64,000 nt of DNA from Cycas panzhihuaensis (taxonomy: Eukaryota; Cycadophyta), in the NCBI GenBank assembly GCA_023213395.1, contig CM041465.1, positions 172,057,741 through 172,121,740 on the forward strand, read 5' to 3'. The notes under the pieces were generated by a model. It was not told the origin of the DNA. It did not search any database and worked only from the letters and a program-made list of their open reading frames with translations. Of the stretch, positions 22,752 through 34,691 are shown in pieces. Each line of letters opens with the position of its first letter. Position 1 is the stretch's first letter. The position numbers and the translations under genes were made by a program.

Positions 22752-23231
22752 CATTTTTTGTCAGATGTAACAATCATACCACTACTTCCTCTGATGTTGT
22801 ACAATATGAGTGTTTTTTATAAATCTTACTCCAAAACCTTGTCCAGTTCATAAATATCTATTAAGCTTTATTTTTAGGCCATAATCAATAATACCTCCAA
22901 TTCACTAGTTGTCCTAAATGTTTTAATCTCTAATTCAATTAGCATAACAACATATTCCCTATATACGAATTTGAAGAGGCTAAATCTTAGGTGTATCTTC
23001 CAAGTAACACAACATGTCTATACAACTTTTGGTAGTCTTTCTCCTTAATCATTCTTGTGTAATTGGATAATCTTAATGATAATCTTTTTTAGTTTTTTAT
23101 TTATAACCTCAACTTGACCATTTGCTTATGGGTAATACTAGGTGGATTTACGATGTCATACATTATACTCATCTATAAGAGTTGAAATCACATGATTTAG
23201 AAAGGGTTTCTCCTTCTCACTTACTAACTCC
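22752..23231 (-). pseudogene. Gypsy-B integrase, core end and start of C-terminal part (copy 1)
   Basis: In element direction a degraded H-P-Q-A-N-G-Q-V-E-like segment, seen as I-T-H-K-Q-M-V-K-L, precedes a K-K-I-I-x-K-I-V-like helix. Then come F-V-Y-R-E-Y-V-V-M-L-I-E-L-E-I-K-T and L-D-K-V, as in plant Gypsy integrases (L-V-Y-G-x-E-A-V-x-P-x-E). The segment runs from the Copia-B target site to the Gypsy-A target site. Confidence 0.75.
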
Positions 23232-23236
23232 CAAGG
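23232..23236. repeat. Target-site duplication of Copia-B, left copy (CAAGG)
   Basis: Matches CAAGG at 30843-30847, directly outside the other LTR. Confidence 0.9.
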
Positions 23237-23548
23237 TGAAGGAATGATGGATCTACAGAATAAATCACTCACATGCATACAATGGCAATAGAGAATGAAA
23301 ACGAAATGAAACAATATATGAGAGCAAGCTAAGATGTGAGAATGAATAATAACTCCCTCATTGAGATTTCGTCTTTTATTATTGAGGATGAGCATTAGGG
23401 TTAGGATTTTCCCGCCTAATAACATGAACTCGAAATTACATCTAAATATACATAAAATATATTTCATTAAGACAATAATACTAATTAATATATCCTAAGG
23501 TCATATAATTAATCTACATAAATGACCTTGATACATTAACCTCTTTCA
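23237..23548 (-). repeat. Copia-B copy 1, 3' LTR (312 bp)
   Basis: Begins TGAAGGAATG and ends CCTCTTTCA on the plus strand, forming short imperfect inverted ends. It is followed by the pyrimidine run ATCCCCCCCTTAA, the complement of the polypurine tract. Confidence 0.93.
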
Positions 23549-23562
23549 ATCCCCCCCTTAAT
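23549..23562 (-). promoter_or_regulatory. Polypurine tract of Copia-B copy 1
   Basis: On the minus strand this reads TTAAGGGGGGGAT directly before the 3' LTR, the expected plus-strand primer position. Confidence 0.85.
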
Positions 23563-24084
23563 GGGGGAAAGTCATTTTTGATAAAATCTATTTTATGAGG
23601 TCTTCATTTGAGCTTTATTATTACATTAAAATTTTAAATGACACTTTTGTAGGAAAACTCTCATGGGAAATAAAAACCCATGAACTTTCTAAGATCTATA
23701 GCCCCTTTTATAAATTAAAATGGTTAAGGTGGCTCTTTGATATAACATGGTAGCCAAGTAACTTAAATGTGTAGCTTAATCTGCTAAGTCTCTATATATT
23801 GTTCAGTTATCCCTTATGCCCTTTTGGGTTTTCATAGGTTCTGATTTTCTAAAACTAGTACAACCCTTATCCTTCTATGCCCACATGAGATTTTTACAAA
23901 GAGGATAGAGTAAAGACTTACTCTTATTTTTCTGCGCCCATAAGGGATTTTTACGAAGAGAATAGAGTATGATGATCATGTTACCATCTTCATTAATCAA
24001 TCAAAGATGGAGGCCCTAAGACTGAGTTACCTTTAGAATAGTTTAAACTTCATCTTTTGTAGAGGTTTAGTGAAGATATCTGCC

Positions 24085-24540
24085 ACTTGATCTACTATGG
24101 GGCAGTATTCCAGTTGAATTATACTATCATGAATAAGTTCTCTAATCCTCTTGACTTTCGTACTTAGGTGTTTGGTACGAATCGTGAAATACAAGATTTT
24201 TCGTCATGCAGATTACTGATTCATTATCCACATGAAGACTGGTAGGACTTGTTTGGGTGATATTCAATGTTTCCAATAATTTTTTAAGCCATATCACCTC
24301 CTTGTTGGTCTGAGAAATAACAATATATTCAACTTCAGTAGTTGAATCTGCAACTATCTTCTGCCATCTGTATCTCCATGATATTAGTGCCATTCCAAGA
24401 AATGTTACATACCCAGACATAGATCTTCTTGTATCTTTATCTTTTGCAAAGTCTAAGTCTATATATGCAGAAAGCTTGAAATCTGAATTAGGTTCATACA
24501 ATAGACCATATTTGTTGGTCATCTTAAGGTATCTCAACAC
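24085..24540 (-). pseudogene. Copia-B copy 1 RNase H
   Basis: Reads A-Y-I-D-L-D-F-A-K-D-K-D-T-R-R-S, then G-Y-V-T-F-L-G, then I-S-W-R-Y-R-W-Q-K-I-V-A-D-S-T-T-E-V-E-Y-I, then L-H-V-D-N-E-S. These are the Ty1/Copia RNase H signatures with the acidic metal-binding positions. A one-base difference from unit 2 near 24180 shifts the frame before the conserved K-H-L-S-T-K, and D-I-F-T-K-P-L follows in another frame. Confidence 0.9.
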
Positions 24541-24559
24541 TTGGATTGCTGCCTACCAA

Positions 24560-25480
24560 TGATTCTACTTAGGATTTATCATATAACAAGCAAGATTGCC
24601 GATAGAGTATATAATATCTGGTCTTGTATTGGTAGTGTAGATTATACAACCTACAAGTTTCCTGTAGAGTGTTACATCTGCCTCCCTAGTATCACCTTCA
24701 GTTGAGAGTTTGGTATTAGGGTCCATAGGTAAAATCACTGGTCAAGCATCTTTTAACTGAAACTTGGTTAGAAGATCATTGATGTATTTTTCTTAGGAGA
24801 GGAAAATTTTTCCATTCTTTTGTATTACTTCAATTACCAAGTAATATTTCATCAAACCAAGGTTAGACAATCTGAACATTTTTCCAAGGTTCTTTTTCAG
24901 CTGCCTTATTACCTGTTCACTGTTACCCATTACTAACATGTCATCCACAAAGATTATGAGATAAGTGACTTTATCCTTACGGTGCTTGATGAATAATGTT
25001 ACATCAATATCTTGGTAGTCACAAACTTTGTATCCAAGTTACCTCATTTTTTTAAACAACTTGGCAAACTAAGCACAAGGAGCTTGTTTAAGGCCACACA
25101 AGGACATTTTGAGCTTACAAACCTTATACTCATGACCTTCAATCTCATATCCTTGTGGCTGAGCCATGTAAATTTCTTCTTCAAGATCTCTATTGAGAAA
25201 CATAGTTTTAATATCGAGTTAGTGGATTTTCCAACCCTATTGAGTAGCTAAGGCCACAAGAGTTCTAATTATAGGCCACTTGGTTGTAGGTGCAAATACT
25301 TCAGTGTAGTTGATGCCTTCCCTTTGTGTAAATCCTTTAGCTACCAACCTCACCTTGTATTTTTCAAGGGTCTCGTCTTATCTATATTTGTTTTTGAACA
25401 CCCATTTATTTTGAACTATCTTTCTGGTAAGTGGTAGATTAACGAGCTCCCATGTACCATTCTTTATAAGAGATTGGTAC
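24560..25480 (-). pseudogene. Copia-B copy 1 reverse transcriptase
   Basis: The minus strand carries the Copia reverse transcriptase order with many stops. The catalytic motif F-V-D-D-M lies at 24937-24951, preceded by L-I-I. Upstream is the F-A-P-T-like T-L-K-Y-L-H-L-Q-P and downstream are K-Y-I-N-D-L-L-T-like and R-P-D-I-x-Y-like segments. It copies element RNA to DNA. The catalytic aspartates survive, but stops make it dead. Confidence 0.85.
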
Positions 25481-26229
25481 TCTTTGTTCATGACATTTCT
25501 CCAAACTATATGTTTTATAGCTTCTTGGTATGAGAGAGGCTCTTTATTAAGAGTAAGATACAGTTCTGCTAGTTCAAGCTCAATATATAATGATTCTTAC
25601 ATCCTTTCTCTATAGGCACTTCGAGTGCCAATTTTACCCACTTCATCTGGTCATATGTCCTTATTGAGTTGGTAGGCTTCTCGAGATCCTCTAGTTGGGA
25701 ATGAGGTCCTCATTTCCTCAACTCCTTAGTTCTTATCTTGTTCATTAAAATGATTATTTTGTGAGGAGGATGTTGATGTGCGTGAGGAAGATGATCCTTC
25801 TACCACTATTTTATCTTTGTCGACTGAAGGTGGAGAGGATGGTTTTTCTATAATGGCTTTGCCTTTGTAACTCTACTATATTCAAATAATGGTATTGGAT
25901 GTGCACTCATCAGTTTAGAGTCACAAATTATATCCACAGAGGCTCTATTGTTAGCTTCTAATATTTAGAGTAATTTGTGTCTGTCCCCCTCCCAAAATTT
26001 TAGAATTTGAACATCATACTTCATAACATGATTATAGCAATGTGAAGGTAATTTGGAGTCCAATTTAAGTAACTAATCCTCTGTCTCTACAAAACCAACA
26101 TCTTTGGTAACAATGATTTTTCATTGTGAAGGTATAAAAACCTTATACCCTTTCTTATCCATAAGGCATCCAATAAAGATGCCTTTAAGTGCCCTTGGCT
26201 GGAGTTTATTTCGATTTACATCCAGAATG

Positions 26230-27000
26230 TGGGCATAGTATGCAGAGCCAAAATTTTTTAAGTTGTGAATAATGGGAGCTTATCCTGACCAATTTTTATT
26301 ACGTGATTATACTTCCTTTGATAGGCTAGCAACATTGATATAATAAACAACTGTCTAGATAGCTTTGGCCCATAGGTAGGTAGGTACATTTTTGTATATC
26401 AACATAGCCTGATCCATGTTCATGATTATCCTATTCATGCACTCATCAACTCCATTTTATTGTGGGGTACTTGCTACTGTTGTTTGATGCTTAATGCCAT
26501 TGTATCGAAGGTAGCTTTCAAACCCATGTGAAATATATTCGCCACTATTATCAGTTCGAAGATATTTGAGTTGATAAACTAACTCTTTTTTAGTGAGGGA
26601 TTTAAATTATTTGAATATACAGAAGGCTTTATCTTTCTTATATAGAAAAGCTACCCATACTTTTCTAGTGAAATCATCAATGAAAGAGCTGTAAAATAAT
26701 TTACTCTTCAGTGAAAGAATGGGCATTGGCCAGCATAAATCAGAGTGTACCAATTATAATAGATAACTCAATTTCCACTGACTTTTAGGAAAGGGTTGTC
26801 AATGAGATTTAGAAATGATACACGATTTACATTTAAAGGGCTTAGAGAAGAACTTTGGAAGATTTGGAAGAGTGTTAGAAAGATGTCTAAGTCTATTAAT
26901 ATGAACATGGCCCATGCAAACATACCAAAGAGCTTCTGGTAACAACGTTGGATGGGACAAGATGGAATTAAATACAAATTCTTCATCAGCATAAGGGCTT
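26230..27000 (-). pseudogene. Copia-B copy 1 integrase with pre-integrase zinc domain
   Basis: A zinc-binding pre-integrase part (M-G-H-V-H-I-N-R-L, then C-K-S-C-I-I-S-K) at about 26770-26950 is followed by a decayed catalytic core (about 26250-26760). There E-K-Y-G, F-I-N-S-N and M-A-L-S-I-K-Q-Q mark the usual W-V-F, S-D-N-G-G-E and H-x-x-S-V-A-x-T-P-Q-Q-N-G landmarks in degraded form. Confidence 0.75.
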
Positions 27001-27559
27001 TAGGCATAATAGGCTTCATAAGATGGAGAGCTATTCAGTCGAAAGAGTTTGCTAGAGAGATGTCCAGTCAAGACTACATGATTAGTTGGAGGGTGAATGA
27101 CTTGGAGAGTCTAGTCATTTATGGTTACACTTAGATCAAATCCACAAGAGACAAGTGTGGATAAGGAGAGTAGGTTTTATTTGAGATTGGGTATGTATAA
27201 GACATTAAGCAATGTAAAATCTTCTAAGCCTGGGAGTTTCAAGCGAATGTTACCAATTCCTTCAATAGGTTATTGTGATTTATCAGCCATGTGAATAACT
27301 CCTTGAACATTTGAGTCAAATGTTTAATATAGACTACGATTGCATGTCATATGTTGAGTTGCTCATATGTCCACGATCCATTGTCCTTCGATTGAAGCCA
27401 CACTATTAGAAATTCCAATAGGGCTTGACATTGGTGAAGGGAATTCACAAGTGATATATCCACATCAAGCTTCAAAGTATCTCTTTGGTTAGTCAATGGA
27501 ATTTGATTCTGAAGATCCCTCAATTCTTTAAACATGTGCTTGTACAAAACTTACACCAC

Positions 27560-28580
27560 TAAATGATTCTTCACAAGTTTCTTTAACATTGTGAGCTCCA
27601 TGTTTTGGTTGGAACTTGGCCAACTTATAAGTGATGGTTCTACAGTCTTTTGCTAAGTGTCCTTTATGGTTACACTGATCACACATAATAGTTTGATTAC
27701 TAGTCCCTGAAGAGGTACGAGTTTGTCTTGATTGTCTTGCTCTTTGTTGAGGTGGCCCTTGGCCTTGAGACTGTCGAGGCTGTGACTGAGGGTTTGGTTG
27801 ACCTTATAGATGATTTTCCATGTTTCTTCCTCTTCCTCTTACTCAGTCATTTCCTTTACCATGAGAGGGACCTTGATTTCTTGCGTAGCAAACTTCTTTT
27901 TCTACTTCAAATGCTGAATCTAGAAGAGAGTTAGAGACTACAAAGTTTGTATCAAAGGTCTTGTCAAATTTAATAAACTTATCAACAAGTGCTTCAAAGT
28001 TAAGTATCTTCAATGTTCCACTAGATTGAAGACTTCCAAGTAAGTTTTTATAATCAAGAACATATAGACATGACCAGATCAAGAATGCCTAAGTGATACA
28101 TTGGGTCTTAAAATCTTTATCAATTGGATGTTTGATTGGTCGAAGGAGATTTATTGTCTCATGAGATCATCCCTTTTGCATTTTTTATTTGTTCATTTTT
28201 ATAACAAGATAAACAAATTTTAAATCTGATTTGGTATCAAAGTTCTTCTTGAGAACTTTAGGGACCTTCCAAGCTATATCATGTTGCTTTTCATTAATCA
28301 AGTTATGCAAGGAGTGATCAGTGACCAACAGAATTCTTGCATAAATATTTTCATCATCTATCTCCCATTGTAGTTTGGTTGCAGTATCTATAGGAGTTGT
28401 TGGGGTGGATCCACCAGAAGCAGATGGTGTAATTATTGCTGGTATGCTGGGTGTAGGTTACAAATGGGCTCTCCAAAAGCCTTCATACTTTGCAGCATTT
28501 TTAACTCTAGTGTACCATAGATCCCAATTTTCTTTGCCTTTCAATATGCAATTAAAATTCTATTTGAATTGAGATAACAT
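27560..28580 (-). pseudogene. Copia-B copy 1 Gag with CCHC zinc knuckle
   Basis: A plausible start is ATG at 28580. W-D-L-W-Y-T-R-V-K-N-A-A-K-Y-E-G-F-W near the N-terminus and a long helical middle (I-L-N-F-E-A-L-V-D-K-F) fit plant Copia Gag. A glutamine/arginine-rich linker leads to the zinc knuckle C-D-Q-C-N-H-K-G-H-L-A-K-D-C (27642-27683), intact in this copy. Gag packages the RNA. Stops near 28450, 28160 and 27840 break the frame. Confidence 0.85.
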
Positions 28581-30516
28581 GGTGATGATGAAGAAGTAGA
28601 AGAGATGATAGAAGTATGTGCCACTAACACGTGTGGCTAATACACCTAGTACAGGATGGATACAGAAGTAAATGCTATGATGAGAAACAAGTAATAATTA
28701 AATATTTTTCAATAACTATAAAAAATGAACATATGCAATGATGCAAGAATGAGGCCTAATGTAGAGTTGGTAAAGAGCGGTGATGTGTCATGCCACTAAC
28801 CTCTCACTTATGTCCAAATGTAGGTGAGGTTTCAATGCATAAGGCTTCTAGTATACAATTAAGGCCTTCACTCGTGATACATGTACCTACGCTTGGTGAT
28901 GAAATCCAAGTCATAATAAAGCCCAAGTACTCCCAGTCCTCACCCAATTCACCAATGAGTAGCTATATACCTCCTCCAAAGAGTCAAACGGTACTGTGTA
29001 TCCCACGGCTCTGACAAATATTGGACTGGGTTAATTCTAATCTTACATTAAGGTTTTCAGTTTCTGGGGTGGTTATTAGGATTATGTCTGATTGGAGGTC
29101 ATAGATATGGCTAACCTATCCCTCCACCACTACTCTATTTAAGACCAGACCTAGTATGAAACTCACACCTCCTTTTGGGCCTGGACTTCAGCCAACCTTA
29201 GTCTATTTCAACCAAGGCGAGTATGTGTACAAGTTAAGAACTAGTAGTATAGATCGTATGAATGAGATTCCTTTTAGGAATAGTATAAGATGTTTCCGTA
29301 TAACTGAAAACTAAAATAAAAAGTTGTCTAATGTGCTTACTTATTTTTTGTGCTTACTTTATTATTGTTGTTGCTTTATGTAATGCTTTATGCTATGTGC
29401 GTAAATAGAAAAAGCATGCTAGATTTAACAGGGGAACTAGATGTTGGTTTCGATCTAAGGTTTCCCCTACTTTAGTATAATGTTTCTAAATATGTTTTTG
29501 GAAGTTTTGATACAAAAGCCACAATGGAATAAAAGGTGGATCAACTTGCTACTAAAATGCTGATTTTTATAAATATACATGTATGCTATTTTGCCCTATT
29601 TTGTGATTTTTTCACAAAATTTACAAATAATGATAAATGGGTATAATTTTTAAAAATTATAAATATGGGCCTAAATAATGAAATATGAATTTATGACAGA
29701 AGGAAAAAGTGTTCAGAATGTCATTTCTAATAGAGTAGTGAAGTCAGGTTTCTTAAAAGGCACAAAAAATATTTTGCTCGAAAAAGCACAAAAGCAAAAT
29801 CCTGCCACATCCACTATCTCAGAATCTAAATTTCAATATGTTAAAAGTTACATTTTGACATGTACATTAACTTTTCCTTTTGATTCATCTCTAAAATCTG
29901 CCAAAAAGCTACCCGAAATACCCTTGTAATGTCCTTTGTGGGGTTGAGTAGGCAAAATTAGCAACCGTGAGAAAACTGCATAAATCTTACTAACCAGTAG
30001 ATGAAATTTGATGAGATTTATCTTAAAATTATTCTAAGACATAAATCTACCAAATCCATTAATAAAAATTTTAGATTTTGAGCTAATAATTAAAGGATTT
30101 CATTAGGAAAAGTACCTTAAATCACTTATCCATAAATTTTATACTTTTGTCATAGCTAAAACTCATTGTTGCAGGCTGAATCTAAAAGTTTATTTAGAAG
30201 AAAAGAATGATCCTCTAGTCAAGGTGACCTTGTATGTCAAATTTTATCAAATTTTGATATGGTCAGTTTTTTTATGAAATTTTAGGCCCTTAATGCTTCC
30301 ATGACTGTTCTGGCAGTTGAGCGGCTTCAAAAACTTGTATTCTACACCTCTAAATTTTTGCACACATATAGAAAGCATCAACATATAAAGTACTATAATT
30401 TTAAGCTCTTAAAATGTTAAAAAATAATGAATACACTCTCAATACTTGACATTAAAAGTGAAGGAGAGGCAAAATGACTCCATGCAAATGGAATGGAGTG
30501 AATAGATCCCCTTATA

Positions 30517-30528
30517 GCTCTGATACCA
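30517..30528 (-). promoter_or_regulatory. Primer-binding site of Copia-B copy 1
   Basis: On the minus strand TGGTATCAGAGC follows the 5' LTR by two bases, an exact initiator tRNA-Met primer site. Confidence 0.93.
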
Positions 30529-30530
30529 AA

Positions 30531-30842
30531 TAAAGGAAGGATGGATCTAGGGAATAAAGCACTCACATGCACACAATGGTAATAGAGAATGAAAAATAAA
30601 TAAAACAAGATATGAGAGCAAGCTTGGAGGTGTGAATGAATAATAACTCCCTCTTTGAGATTTCACATTTTATTATTGAAGGTGAGCATTAGGGTTAGGA
30701 TTTTCCTACCTAATGACATGAACCCAAAATTACATCTAAATGCACATAAAGTGCATTTCATTAAGAGACTAATGCTAATCAATATATCCTAAGGTCATAT
30801 AATTAATTTACATAAATGACCTTGATACATTAACCTCTTTCA
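30531..30842 (-). repeat. Copia-B copy 1, 5' LTR (312 bp)
   Basis: Same length as the 3' LTR. The terminal TG at its left edge has become TA (TAAAGGAAGG), which is TG in unit 2. The right end is CTCTTTCA followed by CAAGG. Confidence 0.93.
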
Positions 30843-30847
30843 CAAGG

Positions 30848-31420
30848 TGCTTTATATCTAATGAATGCTTTTTCATATAAGAATACTATAACATTCTTAG
30901 AGTTGGCTTCTTGAAATGATCTTGCTTTAACCCATTTTGTCACATAGTCTTGATGCTAGATGCATTGGCTCTATAAAATCAATAGCCCACATTTTGAAGG
31001 GCTCAATTGAAAAAAATTAGTGTAGAGGCACAGTAGATTCTTTGGATGGTTTCTCCATTCAATGGTAAGCATCATAATGAGTAACATACTACTTCACATC
31101 CTTGTGTAGAGAAGGCTAAAAGTATCTAATTATTAAGATTTTTTAGGCTAACCTCTTTATTACAAATGTTCTCCATAAGGTTCACTAAGAGTAGCTTTTA
31201 ATACATCAAATTGTTCATCATCCTTTAAGCATCTATGGATGATGTTATCAAACCCAACTTAATACAAGTGACGAACAATCCATATAGAATGGGAGTTAGT
31301 CCTTACCAATTTTCTTTGTTATTTCTTTAACAAATTTACTGGTATGAATCCTACAGTAACATAGTTCATGATGTTTTCAAACCAAGGATTGTTAATGGTG
31401 ATGGCAAATAAGTGCTCCTC
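30848..31420 (-). pseudogene. Gypsy-B integrase, zinc domain and core start (copy 1)
   Basis: The minus strand reads W-A-I-D-F-I-E-P-M-H-L-A, then T-x-W-V-K-A and I-V-F-L-Y-E-K-A-F-like residues, matching W-G-I-D-F-I-G-P...T-K-W-V-E-A...F-L-Y-E in plant Gypsy integrase. The frame is cut by Copia-B at CAAGG and continues at 23231. Confidence 0.75.
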
Positions 31421-31980
31421 AGGGAACCTATCTTCCAAAGGTCCATTTTTGTAAGCTGTATTCAATTGCTACAACATTTAATTTGGTAGATCTATCAATA
31501 ATGGTGATATCAAATCCCTGTAATTGAATTGTGAATGATAATGACAAATAAGTGCTTCTTAAGGAACCTATCTTCCAAAGGTCCTTCTTTGTAAGGTACA
31601 CTTGGTAGCTACAATATTTAGTTTGCCAGGTTTATCAACAATGCTAATATCAAATTCTGACAAACAATCTGAGGATTATTAGTCAATTTATACATCAAGT
31701 AATAGATTACATAATGCCTAGTAAGTATAATAGACTAAAAGCTACAATTGTACTGTCAAAACTTATTAAGTACAAATACTATTAGTAAGAACTCTTTTTT
31801 TATTATAGTGTAATTATGTTATGCTCCATGCAGGCATCTACTGGCATAGTGAATGGTGTCCTCCCTTGTCTATTTCTTTTATGCTAACACAACTCCTACC
31901 AATGTGTTTGAGATATCTATGTAGATATTAAAAGGCTATGCCTAATTAGGCCCTTACAAAACTAAAGCCTACATCAACTA
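31421..31980 (-). pseudogene. Gypsy-B RNase H (copy 1)
   Basis: P-F-N-I-Y-I-D-I-S-N-T-L-V-G-V-V-L-A is followed by I-H-Y-A-S-R-C-L and N-Y-T-I, the Ty3/Gypsy RNase H landmarks including the first catalytic aspartate. The distal part is broken, and it contains a short internal duplication around 31430-31620 (the phrases CAAATAAGTGCTYCTYARGGAACC and CTTCCAAAGGTCC occur twice). Confidence 0.7.
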
Positions 31981-32790
31981 ATTCCTTAACAATTTAAAAG
32001 CATTAACATATTTGTTTGCCTATTTAAATGGATACTCCTTTTGCAATAATTAATGAAGGAGAGTTTCAATCTTACTAAAATTTTGAATAAATCTTCTATG
32101 GTACCCGGCATGTCCTAGAAAGCTTCAGATATCTTTCAACTTTTAAGGAGTTGCAGTTGCTTGGTCACTTGAATCTTTTACGGATCCACTACAATTCAAT
32201 GTCCTAAAAAGATGTGTCCAAAAACCAATCCTCCTATCAACAACTTAGTTTTCTTGCTATTAAGATAAGTTTGTTTCTTGTAGTTGTCAAACACCTTTTA
32301 CAACTATTGCAAAGCCTTGTTTATGGAGTTAGCGGAAAATAAGAAGTCATCCATATAAATCTTAATAAATTTATTGATGAAGTCTAAAAAGATTCTAATT
32401 ATTACTTTTTGAAAGGTGGCTAGAGCATTACAAATTATGAAAAGTGATACCTTATAAGCATATGTTCCCCATGGAATAGGTAAATATTGTCCTATCTTGG
32501 TGCTCCAATGGGATTGAAATCTATTTACAACCTAAAAAGCAATCTAAAAATGAAAAATACCTTTCCCAACTAATTTGTGGAGAATGTAGAAGTGATAATG
32601 ACGTGTAGCCTTGATTAATTCTTGGTAGTCAACATAAATGTGCCATTTGCCACCCTTCATCAAAACAACTACCAAAGATAAAACCCACCTGATATCCAAA
32701 ATTGGATAGATCCGGTTTGCATTCAACAACTTCTCCAATTCCTCCTTGACAACTTAATCATGTTCATGTTTAGTGTTTTTTATAGTTGCT
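31981..32790 (-). pseudogene. Gypsy-B reverse transcriptase (copy 1)
   Basis: A 64-codon open stretch (32738-32544) reads I-Y-P-I-L-D-I-R-W-V, then G-G-K-W-H-I-Y-V-D-Y-Q-E-L and H-Y-H-F, as in the first blocks of plant Gypsy reverse transcriptase. The catalytic motif Y-M-D-D-F lies at 32346-32354. L-L-N-A preceding I-Y-P-I is the usual entry of the domain. Stops break it further along. Confidence 0.88.
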
Positions 32791-34450
32791 TTATTGCCAT
32801 GCTTCCTTCTTTTGTGAATATATAACAATGGCATAAGGTAGGGCTAACACTTGTCAAGTCTTTGTATGCTCAAGAAAATACATCTATGTAATGTACGAGG
32901 ACTTTGTATATTTGATTTTTTCCCTCCTCTATGTAGAATGGTCCTATTTGAAAGTTTTATTGCCTAAAAATGTCATTAGACATGCTGCCATTTGTGGATC
33001 TAATTCTTCAGTAGATATAGTTTCTTCTACAACTATGCTACAAAAAGATGTACAATCTCTAATTAGAAGTTGGAAAATTAATATCTTTCTAAGTCATTCT
33101 CATCATCAGATTCAACCCATTTTGGCTAATCTACTTAGTCCCTTTATGAGTTTTCTAGTTGTATAGGAGTAAACAGAGATAGCAACCTAAAAATGTTTGT
33201 CATTTGTGATAAGCATTTTACTTGAACGATAAGTTATTACAATAATTGTTATTACTAGACAGGGTCTTCCCAAAATAATGTGATAGCCTTCCACCTCTCC
33301 TTTAGACTTAACAACCATGGAATCAATTGGAAATTTTTAGTTGCACACTTGCATAAAAATTTCAATCAAAATAACTTATAATTGGATCACAAATCTATCT
33401 CTCTCAATAATATTTGCATATTCTATATTCATTAAATCTCCACTTATTGCATGGTTTTGAGTGTTATCATGTTGATGTCCACACCGAAATCCATAGCCAA
33501 TCTTTCTAGCTTTCTCCCATAGATAAATATGTCCACTTCTAGACTTCTTAGATCTGCATATTTTTCAAATGGTTTTCTCCATTGCATGACATTTGTAGTC
33601 ATCCAACAAGAGTGTTAGATTCCAATTATTTCCTCTTTCTCTTCACACACTAATAAAAGTTCATGAATTGTTTAGAATAGATGGGTGTGTTCTTTAGTGC
33701 TTGAAGCAATGGAATACATATATAAATGTTTTGTAGTTGTTGATGAAAATTGCTCAAGGTATCTTCTTCATGGTCCTTTACCTATTCTAATCTTACCAAA
33801 AATGACACATTAAGTACTTCTCTCCTTTAGTAGGCTTGCTAGGATTCTTTTATGCCTCCATTCTATTTTTTTGGCACTAGAGGACCACTCATAAGGTTAT
33901 CTTTATCTGAAAATGAAAATACCCTACCTCCACCAAAAGGTGAAGGCAATTTTGTTTGTGTCAAATTCTAAACATGCCTTGCCTTCACCAAAATATGAAG
34001 GTAATTTTCCTTCATCCAAAGGTAAAAGTGGTTGTTGCACAAAATTTTCTCCTTCATTTTCAACTATAGGTGTGGTTTTGGATGTTATTTTCATGCATGT
34101 ATAAGTCTAAACCTTGTTTACTATCCCAAATGAGATTGCACTACCCCACAATGTGTATTTTCTCTTATTTGATCTTGCATAGTAAAATCACTTTGCTTTA
34201 CTATAATTAATGGCTATTATTAATCTATTGAATTTTCTTGCCCATTACATGCAAATTGTTGGCCTTTTGGTCTAACCCCACTTGGGTTTAAGATCACTTG
34301 CATTAGCAAAGTGAGTTGGGAAAGTGAAATAGGGTGGGAAGGAGTACTATTCTTATTCCTGCCAGTCAACAATGCATACTATCTTCATATTTGATAATTT
34401 GTCTGCGTATGAGGATCATATCCGTTATGTGCTATAAATGAAAATTTCTA
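32791..34450 (-). pseudogene. Gypsy-B Gag/protease region (copy 1)
   Basis: Around 33610-33465 the minus strand reads V-M-Q-W-R-K-P, then R-S-L-E-V-D-I-F-I, then D-F-G-V-D-I-N-M-I, a protease pattern in which the usual D-x-G position reads D-F-G. Around 34370-34210 a Gag-like stretch reads Y-S-F-P-P-Y-F-T-F-P and L-K-P-K-W-G. The assignment of the outer limits is uncertain, and repeated stops show decay. Confidence 0.6.
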
Positions 34451-34675
34451 AAACTAAGAGGTTGGAAAGTATGGGCTAGTATATTAATGATATTGTGGAA
34501 TTACTAATTTAAATATAAAAATAAAATACAAACAAATGATCAAGTTACTCTCTTATAGTTCTGTGCCATCTCAATTAGATCACCAATCATCTACAAGTAG
34601 GATAAGCAATCAAGCAAGATAAAATAGTTTTATTTATGATGGCAAAACATGTCTCATAAGATGAATGCCTACAAC

Positions 34676-34691
34676 AATTTAGCGCCATTTT
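34676..34691 (-). promoter_or_regulatory. Possible primer-binding site and LTR edge of Gypsy-B
   Basis: On the minus strand TGGCGCTAAATTG resembles the TGGCGCC-type primer sites of plant Gypsy elements, and TGACTTAAC on the plus strand at 34691 could be the LTR edge. No second LTR confirms it. Confidence 0.3.

Larger units (their letters stand above)
23237..30842 (-). mobile_element. Copia-B copy 1: full-length Ty1/Copia element
   Basis: A 7.6-kb minus-strand element with two 312-bp LTRs, a CAAGG target duplication, an initiator tRNA-Met primer site and a polypurine tract. In element direction it reads Gag with zinc knuckle, integrase, reverse transcriptase and RNase H; integrase before reverse transcriptase is diagnostic for Ty1/Copia. 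Numerous stops and shifts inactivate the polyprotein. It inserted into Gypsy-B integrase. The two LTRs differ more from each other than either differs from its counterpart in unit 2, so insertion came before the tandem duplication. Confidence 0.95.
7940..34690 (-). mobile_element. Gypsy-B: outer, oldest Ty3/Gypsy element, split by Gypsy-A and Copia-B
   Basis: Removing Gypsy-A (12372-22746 plus one TAAAA) and Copia-B (23237-30842 plus one CAAGG) joins pieces of one minus-strand Gypsy element: Gag and protease at 33200-34450, reverse transcriptase and RNase H at 31640-32790, and integrase at 30848-31420, 22752-23231 and 11920-12366. The unknown 3' ORF lies at 7940-11050. I could not find a matching LTR pair. 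The inner edge of a 5' LTR may lie at 34691, while the 3' LTR would be left of 7940 and is not evident. Confidence 0.75.

Noticed and set aside
32891-33166. 91-codon plus-strand frame, also present at 50398-50673
   Set aside because: It is antisense to the Gypsy-B protease/reverse transcriptase linker; its conservation between the two places is due to the duplication.
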